Source: Eriocheir sinensis
Lineage: Eukaryota > Arthropoda > Malacostraca > Decapoda > Varunidae
Assembly (NCBI RefSeq): GCF_024679095.1
Contig: NW_026111663.1
Location: 79,501-143,500 of the forward strand
DNA length: 64,000 nucleotides
Direction of reading: 5' to 3'
Shown: piece after piece, positions 54,759-64,000 of the stretch
How positions within the stretch are numbered: position 1 is the stretch's first letter
How the letters are laid out: every line of letters begins with the position of its first letter
Program-made: the position numbers and the translations under genes
Notes under the pieces: generated by a model
Databases searched by the model: none
What the model was told of the DNA's origin: nothing
What the model saw: only the letters and a program-made list of their open reading frames with translations

Positions 54759-55544
54759 CTGTTCTGCTTTACTTCTGTTTTATTCTATCCTTTCTTTCTA
54801 TTTTATTGTTATGCTGTTTTTTTACTGGTTTTGATTTACCTGTTCTAGTTTGTCCCCTTTATTCCTTTTATTTGTTTATTTATTCTTTTATTTATTTCTC
54901 TTAACTTTATTTCTCTCATATTCTCTCACCTTATCACTAATTCCCTTCATCCACCTTCATTATCATATCCCTCCTCCTCCTCTCATTCAATCTCCCTTAC
55001 ATTTATCTCATATCATACTTTCCTTTTACTTATATTTTTTTATCATTTAGTTTATCCAGTCACCTTATTCCTCTATTCTTTCACCCAACTTGCAATATCC
55101 TTCCTTTACCCTTTATTTATTATCTCCACTCCTCTTCCTCTCTTCCATATTCCTACACTTGTTTTTTTATCAATTTTCTTCTACTTGTATTTTTTCCCCT
55201 CGTTTAGTTTGCCCAGTCACCTTATTTCTCTATCCTTTCACCCCACAAGTAGGCTAATCTCCCCTCCTCTACCTGTCATTATCTTCCCTCCTCCTCCTTT
55301 TATTCATATTCTCCCATATTTTCTTATTTGGTAACTTTCTTCCTCTATTTTTATCATTTACTTTTCTCAGTCACATTATTTCTCACCCCACCAGCATGTT
55401 TTAAGATTAATGTGAAGTATATATTGCTAATTCTTATCTTTATTTATTTATTTGGAGAGGATATGTTTTAGCAAAAGATTTTCCGCAAAGAGTCTTTAGT
55501 GCTTCTTATATATGGTTTCTTTTTTTGGCAAAGGAGGCAGTTAA
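54200..55544. repeat. Unit spacer, short form
   Basis: Collinear with 2590-3952: pyrimidine tract, (CA)n at about 54660-54682, (ATT)n at 54720-54760, T-rich spacer without the 275-bp segment. No gene. Confidence 0.8.
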
Positions 55545-56480
55545 GAACATAAGAACATAGGGAAACTGCAAGAGGCCGGGTGGCCTACACAGGGCAGCTC
55601 CAGAATCCCCCCCACTACTCACGGTGGGTGGGGTGTAGTTACAGGGGTTACAGGTAGAGGCTTGATCCTCGTTATACCGGCGGTACTAGGCACGCATCCA
55701 GTACCCCGTCACCTTACTGCACCCACACCTCACTGCCACCTGTCGTCCTCGTCCATGTAGCTATCCAGTCTATTCTTAAAACAAGCTATCGTCCCTGCAC
55801 TAACTATGTGATTGCTGAGTCTATTCCATTCCCCCACCACCCTATTACTAAACCAATGCTTGCCTATATCTCTCCTAAATATATACTTTTCTAATTTAAA
55901 TCCATTACTGCGAGTTCTATCCTGTTGGCTAATTTTCAGTACTTTACTTATATCGCCTTTGTTGTAACCCTTGACCCATTTGAATACTTCTATCAGATCT
56001 CCCCGCACTCTTCGTCTCTCTAGTGAATGTAAGTTTAGATGTTTCAGCCTGTTTTGATATGGGAGGTTCCTCAGCCCCTGAATCATCTTGGTCATCCTCC
56101 TCTGAACTGATTCTAGCAAGCTGATGTCCATTCTGTAGTGTGGGCACCAAAACTGGACAACATAATCTAAGTGTGGCCTAACTAACGCTAAATAGAGTCT
56201 GAGGATGACCTCTGCACTCCTTTTGGTTACCGTCCTGTTAATAAAGCCTAATACCCTGCTAGACCTATTCCTCGCACTAATACATTGCTTCCTTAGTTTT
56301 AGGTCAGAGTTCATTAACACTCCCAAATCCCTTTCACACTCAGACCTGCCTATCGCTGTGGAGTCTAAACTATACCCGTGTAATGGGTTGCGTGTTCCTA
56401 CACTAAGTACGCTACACTTGGTGATGTTAAAATTCATCTGCCATTTCTCTGACCAAGCTGACAGTTTGTTGAGATCCTCC
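55545..56480 (-). mobile_element. CR1-like family 1, 3' part, second copy
   Basis: 3' tail at 55545-55560 and RT C-terminal frame 55730-56437 (NFNITKCSVLSVGTRN to DEDDRWQ). It is broken at 56480 by the family 4 element and resumes at 59214. Closely matches 3953-4888. Confidence 0.9.
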
Positions 56481-56489
56481 CTGCCATAA

Positions 56490-59031
56490 AAATAGACAAA
56501 CAGGACGCAGAGAATTACGACTCCATCTATGTGGAAATAACTGCGAATAATAAGAAACTAACACTTGCGACCGTATACAGACCTCCAAAACAACAGGCAG
56601 CCGATGACACTGCCCTGTACGAAGAGCTTCACTCTTTAACACAAAGTAAAGAAGCAATAATAATTGGGGACTTTAATTGCCCTAACATTGACTGGGGACA
56701 ATTGACTGGAGATCAAGAGGGTAACAGGCTTATAGAAATGGTGGAGGATTCGTTCCTCACTCAAGTTGTAACTCAACCAACAAGAGAAAACTATCTGCTG
56801 GATCTGGTATTAGTAAGCGACCCCGACCTCATTCGCGACTGTGAAGTTGGTGAAAAAATTAACGGTTGCGATCACCACTTAATCCGTTTCAATGTCAACA
56901 TAAGTCACAAACTCGTAGACAATCCGTCAGTGATACCAGACTACAAAAAGCAAATTTCAACCTAGCCCGTGAGCTGCTTCCTCTGCGACCTGGGACCAAC
57001 TTCACCTAACCGACAATACAATCGACAACGTGTGGAACAACTTCAAAGATAAGCTTTTGGGAGTAGAAAAGGCTACAGTGCCGACGAAACCCAGGCGAGT
57101 AAATGGTGCCGTAGATCCACCGTGGATGACCAGAGAAATAAAAAGGGCGGTAAACTTAAAAAAAAGGAATTATAACCTAATGAAAGAGAATGACACGGCC
57201 GAAGCCCGTACTCAGTACCACAACAGCCTCAGAGCTTGTCGCACCCTTATTCGGAGTAGTAAACGCAACTACGAAAACAAATAGCGCGTGACATCAAGAC
57301 AAACTCAAAAAATTCTTCACATACATCAGATCGAAAAGAAAGTAAAATCAAATATTGGTCCCATTTCAGACGAGACTGGAGCTGCAACTCATGACAGTAA
57401 ACAGATGGCCAGAATCCTATACAGTAACTTCGCATCCGTATTCACAGCCTAGAACATCGAAACCATGCCTGAGAACCCTGACCCGCCGAGGGAATCACGC
57501 CCCTGAAAATTGACTCAATATGCGACCAAGAAGTGAAAGAGTATTTGGATAAACTCGACACGAACAAGTCAACAGGACCTGACGGTTTGTCCCGCGATTA
57601 TTAAAAGAGCTTAAACAACAAATACTTCAGCCACTCACTAACATATTCAACCAGTCTGTTCAATTGAAAAAGGTCCCGGAAGACTGGAAGATGGCGAACG
57701 TAGCACCAATTTTCAAAAAAGGAGACAAAAGCGTTGCATTAAACTACAGGCCCATAAGTTTGACATCAGTGGCAGGAAAAATACTCGAAAAGATTATTAG
57801 AGACAAACTTGTTAAGTTTCTAGAAGACAATAATGTAATCTCCGACACCCAGCATGGCTTCAGAAACAAGCGCTCCTGCCTAACGAATTTATTAGACTTC
57901 TTCCAAGGTATATATAAGAACTGGGATGCCCACATCCCCAGTGATGTTATATACCTGGACTTTCAGAAAGCCTTCGACAAGGTACCGCACGAGCGACTCC
58001 TTAAGAAACTGCACTCGGCGGGCATTGGAGCCAATCTGATCGCGTGGATAAGAGATTGGCTCACCGACAGAAAACAACGAGTACTACTCAACGGACAGCC
58101 TTCCGATTGGCTTCCAGTCACTAGTGGAGTGCCTCAAGGGTCAGTGCTGGGACCCATTCTCTTCATCATATAATATTATATCAACGACCTCGAATCAGGA
58201 CTGAAATCCACAATATCGAAATTTGCTGATGACACTAAGGTGGGGGGAAAGGCCCTCATAAAGACCGACTGCGAAATCATTCAGAAAGACCTCAATCACA
58301 TTATCGAATGGTCGGAAAAATGGCAAATGTCCTTTAATGTTGACAAATGCAAAGTCATGCACATTGGGTCCAGAAATAGTAACCACACATACATCATGAA
58401 TGGGAGACCTCTGCAAGCGATGCAGGAGGAAAAGGATCTTGGAGTCACTATCAGCAGTGACCTGCAACACGCGAATCACTGTAAAAAAGCATACAACAAA
58501 GCCAACACTATGCTCGGGTTCATAGCGAGGAACTTCGAGTGTAAAACGCCAGACGTGATGCTATCCTTGTATAATTCCATGGTAAGACCGCACCTCGAGT
58601 ATGCGGTACAGTTCTGGTCTCCTAATTACAGAAAGGACATTGATTTACTGGAAAGGATTCAGCGACGCGCCACGAAAATGATACCAACCTTAAGGGCTCA
58701 ACCGTACGAGGAACGACTCAAGCGACTCAATCTCTTTACATTAGAGAAAAGACGCCTACGAGGAGATATGATTCAAGTCTTCAAGTATCTGAAAAAATTC
58801 AATAACGTCGATTACTCCAATTTCTTTGAATTGCAAACCAACCTAAGAACTAGAAATAACGGTTTACCCATTCAGTCTAGTCGATGTAACACAGACATCG
58901 GAAGGAGTTTCTTTTCAAACCGAGTCATCCGTCACTGGAACAATCTTCCTTCAGAAGTAGTAAATGCGAATACTATCAACTCCTTCAAATATAGAATCGA
59001 CCGTCACTTCGCTGCGTCGGGAGTAAACTGA
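56490..59031 (+). pseudogene. ORF2 (endonuclease-reverse transcriptase) of the nested family 4 copy
   Basis: Pieces in order: endonuclease 56531-56965 (TVYRPPKQQ, GDFNCPNIDWG, CDHHLIRF), linker 57030-57284 (PPWMTREIKRAVNLKKRNYN), RT 57664-58173 ([45 protein letters not shown]) and, after a stop near 58172, FADDTKVGGK (about 58218) and the C-terminal frame 58240-59031 ending AASGVN. Several frameshifts in the linker and a stop before the active site. More decayed than the copy at 37537-40332. Confidence 0.88.
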
Positions 59032-59034
59032 ATA

Positions 59035-59120
59035 TTGAGTTGCTTTCATCTGCTCCTCAATATCGAGGTGCTTTCATCTACTCCTCAATGTCGAGGTGCT
59101 TTCATCTGCTCCCCAGGCCC
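59035..59120. repeat. Three tandem units in the 3' UTR of the nested element
   Basis: About 29-31 bp units with 'gctttcatctgctcctcaat' and 'atcgaggt' occur three times right after the ORF2 stop. The 37-kb family copy has no such triplication, so it is private to this copy or lineage. Confidence 0.8.
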
Positions 59121-59213
59121 CAGGCTGTCGAGCAGATTAAATCACCAAAGCGGGCAACCTCGTAATGAGCCAATAGGCTTTCTGTTGCCTGCGTTTCCAT
59201 GTTTCCATGTTTC

Positions 59214-61333
59214 CTGCAGTGCTCTAGCATCCTCCCCTGTCCTAATAGTGCGCCCTATTTTGGTGTCATCTGCAAATTTACCTATGTCACTAGTTATCCC
59301 ATTGTCTATATCATTGATGTAGATAATGAATAGAAGCGGGCCTAAAACTGAACCTTGAGGAACCCCACTGGTAACATTACCCCATTCGGATTTTTTACCG
59401 TTAATAGTAACCCTCTGTTTCCTGTCGCTAATCCACGCCTTAATCCAATCAAATACCTTCCCTCTTATCCCATGAGCCCTGACTTTATTTAACAGTCTCT
59501 GGTGAGGTACCTTATCGAAAGCCTTACTAAAATCAAGATAAACCACATCATAGCTCTCATTATTGTCAGCTGCCTCGTACACTCTATTGTAAAATAATAT
59601 AAGATTAGTGAGGCACGACTTTCCTTTAGTAAACCCATGCTGTGAGTCGTGAATTAAACTATGTCTGTCTATATGGTCCTTAATACTATCAACTATTATT
59701 GACTCAGTCATTTTACCTATAACTGACGTCAAACTAATCGGCCTATAGTTCTCCATAGAAGATTTGTCTCCCTTCTTAGATATTGGAATAACGTGTGCCT
59801 GCCTCATGAAACAGACACCACCCCTGTGCCTAGTGATTTCCTAAATACTTCAGTTAACTGCCCACTTATTTCAGTTACGCATTCCTTTATTACCCTGGGG
59901 AAAAGTTCATCTGGCCCTGGCGCCTTAGTGACTTTAAGTCTATCTATCTGTCTAATCACGAGCTCCCTACTTGTGTTGATGTCGGTTAATTCTTCTACCT
60001 CTTCTCCCCTGTAGATCTGTTCTCCCTGAGAACCTTTCTTTGGTAAATACAGTTAAGAAATATCTATTTAACGCCTCGCTCATATCCTCATCACTATCAA
60101 TCAGTGATTCTCCTGACTTAAAGGCCCTATCTTATCCCTAACTTTGGTCTTATAAAGCTGAAAGAAGCCCTTTGATTGGTCTTTGCTTCCTGGCAATTCT
60201 AATCTCATATTTACGTTTTACCATACGTGTGTTTTTCTTTACTGCTCTAGCTAAATCGTTGTAACTATCCCTTAGGTGAGTTTCCCTTTAATTCCAACAT
60301 ATAGTCTTCTTTTCCTTCCTATTTCAGTTTTAGCCTGTCTGTCATCCATCGCGGGTAATTACCTGTTGACCTGACTTCCTGTGAGATATAAACTGTTTCT
60401 GTCATAATTTAATCTCCTGACCAGACTATTGTACTCACCTCCAAGCTACTGACCTGACTAGTGACCTCACCAGAGATTACCGCCCTCCTGCTCTGGCTCC
60501 TGACCTACTTCTGATCTCACTCCCTAAGCCTTTGCAGCTGTTTTCTTAACCTCGTAGTCTGCCTTCCTGAAGTCAGGTATTAATGTGTTGTTACTGACTC
60601 TATCCTCCCATTTAATATTAAATCTAATTTCCTTATGATCACTGTTACCTAATGAATCCCCAACCTCAATGTTGCTTATTATGTCCTCTCTATTAGTTAA
60701 CAACAAATCCAAAATATTTTCTTCCCTCGTTGGTGTTCTAATTAACTGCTTAAGGAAACTATCCTGTATCACATCTAACAAATCCTGTGCCTCTTGGTCT
60801 CCGGATAAAGTATCCCACTCTATGTTCCTATAATTGAAATCCCCAATTACACACACATTCCTATATCTTGACGCCCTACTAATTTCTTGTAAAAGGGGTT
60901 GGCTACTCTCCCTGGTAAGGTTGGGCGGTCTGTAAAGTACTCCGATGACAAGCTTCTCCTTCCTACCTATTGTTTCTACCCAGAGGGATTCTGTTTTGCT
61001 ATCTTCCTTGATTGAGTTGTTAATGACACACTTAAGATTGTCCCTGACGAAGAGTGTGACCCCACCCCCCTTCCTGCCTATTCGATCTTGGTGGAATAAC
61101 TTATACCCCTCAATCTCTAATTCTGGGAGAAAGTGTCTGTCTGCAGAGTTTATCCATGGCTCTGTGATCGCTATCATATCAAATTTCTCTACGCACGCCT
61201 TTCCCCTCAATAAATCTATCTTATTCCTAATACTTCTACTGTTTGTATAGTACACATTTAGACCTACCCCTTGCCTTACCCTGCAGCCGCTATTATTATT
61301 ACTACATTTAGTGCTCCCACTTGGTATTGCCAT
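59214..61333 (-). pseudogene. ORF2 5' part (endonuclease and early RT), second copy of family 1
   Basis: Endonuclease frame 61333-60524 is open for 269 codons (NVYYTNSRSIRNK, AITEPWINS, GVLYRPPN, GDFNYRNIEW, NSDHKEIRF), longer than in the 7020 copy. The linker (60520-59810) is heavily broken by many one-base losses in C-runs. The RT frame resumes at 59807-59214 with [39 protein letters not shown] and FADDTKIG, then meets the nested insertion. Confidence 0.88.
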
Positions 61334-61350
61334 CTTAGGCCCCTTCTTAC

Positions 61351-61911
61351 TTACCCTAAAAAACCCTGCAGGGCCCCCAATCCACGTTCGAGGGCATCAG
61401 ACAAGATCTGTACCCCCTCCCCTGAAAGGTGAACCCCGTCCCTCTGGTATAGGTGGTTCTTGCCAAAGAAACTGTCCCAGGCGTCGACAAATTTCCATCC
61501 ATTGGCTTTGCAATAATCTGCCAACCTGCAGTTTAATGCAATAGCCCTGGACATCCAAATGGCACCAACCCGCCGCCTTGGCAGAACCCCACACACCACA
61601 GGAGCCCCGCCTTTGGTCGTAATTCTTCGAATGGCCTCAATGTAGCGACGCAGGAGCTGCTCACTACCTAACCTGCCTATGTCGTTCCATCCCACCCTCA
61701 GGCAGACGACGGGTTTGACTCCCTCGCCTGACATGCACGACACTACCCTGTCGCTGACATCCTTAATCCCCGCCCCAGGAAAACACACCCTGGTCCTACG
61801 TGTCCTATCTTTAGCACAGAAGGCCCTATCTAACAACCTGACCTGGCTATCCCCAACAACCAAAATGTTACCTCTGGGCAGGGATTTGTCATCTGCCCTC
61901 CTCTCCTTCAC
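61351..61911 (-). pseudogene. ORF1 SGNH domain, second copy of family 1
   Basis: Here GDSQVRLLD, VGWNDIGR and DGVHLSGEGV are all in one frame, unlike the copy at 7038-7743. However, a 14-bp deletion near 61949 ('gttgcgcagg' instead of 'gttgcggcactccac...') shifts the frame further upstream. So each copy carries a different break in ORF1. Confidence 0.85.
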
Positions 61912-62084
61912 TCCCTCCCTCAGCTCAGAGAGAGCCTGGAAGGAGTTGCGCAGGATTGGTCCTCTTCAGCTGTAAGCAGTTGCCATGGCTCTTCACTACC
62001 TGCCAGCCCCCATCTTGTGACGGTGTACTGTGTGCGTTCAAAGGCTATAAATAAAGGCATAGATAAAAAGTAAGATACAAAAAA

Positions 62085-62340
62085 AGCCTCTACCCTCTTC
62101 CTCGTCACCTTCATTCTCTGCCTATTGCTCCCCATCCACCTTCCTTGTCTTCCACTTGCTCCCCATTCACCTTCCACCTCCCTCCTCTTCCTCTTGTTCT
62201 TCTTTTACCTTCCTCCTCCTCCACTATTGCCCACTTCCTGCTCCTCTTCCACTTGCTCCCTATTCTCCTTCCTTATCGTCCACTTGCTTCTCATCCATCT
62301 TCCACCTGCTCCCCATTCTCCTTCCTCCTTTCATTTCATT
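62085..62340. repeat. Pyrimidine-rich minisatellite (copy of 7780-8104)
   Basis: Same units, shorter array. Confidence 0.8.
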
Positions 62341-62929
62341 TCTAGGGGACTCGCTGAGGGCAACCCTTGGGTGGCATGCTATTCGGGGGTTGTGCGGTGG
62401 ATTCAAGGGCCAGGACAGGGTTGGATAAGGGTTAGGATGAGGAAAGGTATTGGGACATGGTGAAGGGCCAGGATTAGGGAGATAATGATTGATGATCCTA
62501 TTCCTAAATGTGTCAAGAGTGGGACTATTAACTACAGGAGATGGGAGATGATTCCACTCTTGGATGCTGCGGGGAAAGAATGAATAATTGAACATACTAG
62601 TGTTAGGCTGATAAGTGTGGTATTTAAGGTTGTGGCTGCCTCTAGTGGATCGTGTAGTTGTCGGGCGTAAATAAGTCTTTGTTTATGTCTTCTAAATTGT
62701 TTGTGATATTATATAGCATTTGTTGTCTGTGTATTTGTCTTCGTGTTGCTAATGAGTCTAGTTTTATGTCTTGTTTAAGCAAAGTGACTGATGTGGTGAG
62801 TCTGTAATCACGTCTGGCCCATCTTGCAGCTTTGTTTTGTACGGCCTCTAATTTATTTATGTTATTGTTGGTGTGTGGGTCCCAGACTTTCCTCTCCATT
62901 AAAAGCAGAGAAAAAATAAGTAACACCAT
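62341..62929 (-). pseudogene. Non-LTR RT C-terminal fragment (copy of 8105-8863)
   Basis: Shares the IQEWNHLP and AARWARRDYR words. It keeps a piece (DSLATRRQIHRQQ) lost from the other two copies but is cut off before VWDPH, with different DNA from about 62890. So this copy is the least deleted in the middle and the most truncated at its 5' side. Confidence 0.82.
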
Positions 62930-63640
62930 CTACTTTCTTATATTTCAAGTCCCTTTTTCTCTGTCCATCTTCACCAGAAACAAAAAAGAAGGCACTCCAA
63001 CATTTTTATTCTCCAAAGTCCTCTCTACCAGAAATAATAAAAAAAATAGGTATCCTCGGCCAATTTCTATGTCCCTGTCAACCGGAAACTAAAATAGGAC
63101 ACCACAATAGTTTCTTCCCATTTTATTTTTTTCCTTCTCCATCCAAAAAGTTAAAATAAGTACCAGAATTTTTCCCAATCCCTCTTTTTTTCTTGCCTCT
63201 TCCATCAAAAAGTTAAAATAGGTAATCCATTTCTTTCAACTCCTTTTTCTCCCTTTCCTTCTCCATCAAAAGTTTAAACAAGCATATCGTTACAACAAGG
63301 AACCACTAACCTCACCCCTCTTCTTTTTCCACTTCCATCCCCCTCTTGCTCTACATTCACTCCTATACACTTCCCTGCTCTCCATTCATTTCTGCCACTT
63401 CCCTTCCTCCTGCTTCCTTTTCACCTCCCTCTTCTTCCTTTCCTTCACCTTCCTCATCTCCCACTTCCTCCCCATTCGCCTTCCTCTTCCTTCCATCCAC
63501 CTTCTTCCATTTCCCCCTCATTCACCGCCCCATATGCAGGTACCCCATTTCTTTCCAACTTCCTTTTTATCTTACCTTCTCCATCCAAAAAACGAATAAG
63601 TACCGCATTCTTTCCCAACCCTTATTTTTTCATTTTTCTC
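62930..63640. repeat. Degenerate minisatellite (copy of 8864-9530)
   Basis: Same AAAAAGTTAAAA units; a few extra units at 62930-63090 are not clearly present in the other copies. Confidence 0.7.
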
Positions 63641-64000
63641 CATGACAAAAGTTCCACTATCTATTTACACAGCCCATTTTTCTTTCCCTCTCCATCAGCA
63701 AACAGTAAAAACAGGCACGAGTCAAACACAATGATAAATAGATAAAAAAACAAGCTTTATTTTTACCTTCAAGCACAATAAAACTTAACCCTCATGGAAG
63801 GCACAACAGGAAACGGTCTCAGAACATACATTTCATTACCAAAACCTTTATCTTAGACCTACAATTAATCTCATACCTACAAATTAATCTCCCACTCACC
63901 TATACATTATCACATCTCTAGAAATTCATTCCATACATACAAATTTATCTACATTTTTATCATTTAACTACAATTTTATCTTATCTTACAAATCTATCTT
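63641..64000. repeat. 3' flank of a further gene B copy
   Basis: Matches about 9520-9880, including the AATAAA word (minus) at 63756-63761. The coding exons would lie just to the right of the window. Confidence 0.8.

Larger units (their letters stand above)
56481..59213 (+). mobile_element. CR1-like family 4 copy nested inside the family 1 element
   Basis: Plus strand, 5'-truncated within the endonuclease (begins at 'ctgccataaaaatagac') and ending in CATGTTTC repeats (about 59192-59213). It interrupts family 1 between 'gagatcctcc' and 'tgcagtgctc', which are adjacent in the copy near 4882-4901. At most 2-3 bp is duplicated. Orientation is opposite to the host element. Confidence 0.92.
59214..62040 (-). 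mobile_element. CR1-like family 1, 5' part, second copy
   Basis: Continues the element interrupted at 56480 and corresponds to 4889-7750. Contains the rest of RT, the endonuclease and ORF1. Confidence 0.9.

Overview
This is a eukaryotic, repeat-rich window. Intron-containing genes with GT/AG splice sites, several clades of non-LTR retrotransposons (CR1-like, RTE-like, R2-like), a Mutator-like transposase remnant and very dense (CA)n, (AT)n, (ATT)n and (AGT)n tracts suggest an arthropod. A decapod crustacean, possibly a crab, is my best guess from the repeat style; no diagnostic gene proves it.

Layout. 1-12050 is a repeat unit holding two small three-exon genes on the minus strand (called A and B here), separated by low-complexity DNA and a CR1-like element. 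12050-15120 starts as a second unit but breaks after 310 bp into an inverted, shuffled copy of unit pieces. 15120-18895 is a second CR1-like family (minus). 19825-20480 is an orphan piece of gene B upstream DNA. 21030-23825 holds Mutator-type terminal repeats and a transposase remnant. 23830-27896 is a third CR1-like family (plus), set within a MITE. 28000-46060 is mostly transposon wreckage: an R2-like element (29245-31047), an RTE-like element (32840-34604), endonuclease fragments (35990-36860), a fourth CR1-like family with a long RT frame (37385-40420, minus), a second RTE piece (40560-41800, minus) and another non-LTR element (42640-45250). 46068-51664 is a partial unit with a frameshifted gene B. 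51664-64000 is another unit with an apparently intact gene A copy, the CR1-like element interrupted by a copy of the fourth family, and the 3' flank of a further gene B beyond the window.

The only host protein-coding candidates I can support are gene A, gene B and their copies. I assembled them by hand from splice sites. They share one plan: exon 1 is a single membrane segment, exon 2 is a Pro/Ser/Thr-rich stretch ending in a CxxC-(V/E)EGL motif, and exon 3 is a short tail containing EME. All introns are phase 0. I recognise no known family. This tandemly duplicated family is the best candidate for something undescribed. Everything else coding comes from transposons, mostly broken by frameshifts and stops.

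The repeat units record a sequence of events: duplication of an A-B unit, presence or absence of the CR1-like element between units, a later nested insertion whose empty site survives in the other unit, a fold-back rearrangement, and decay of gene B in one unit.
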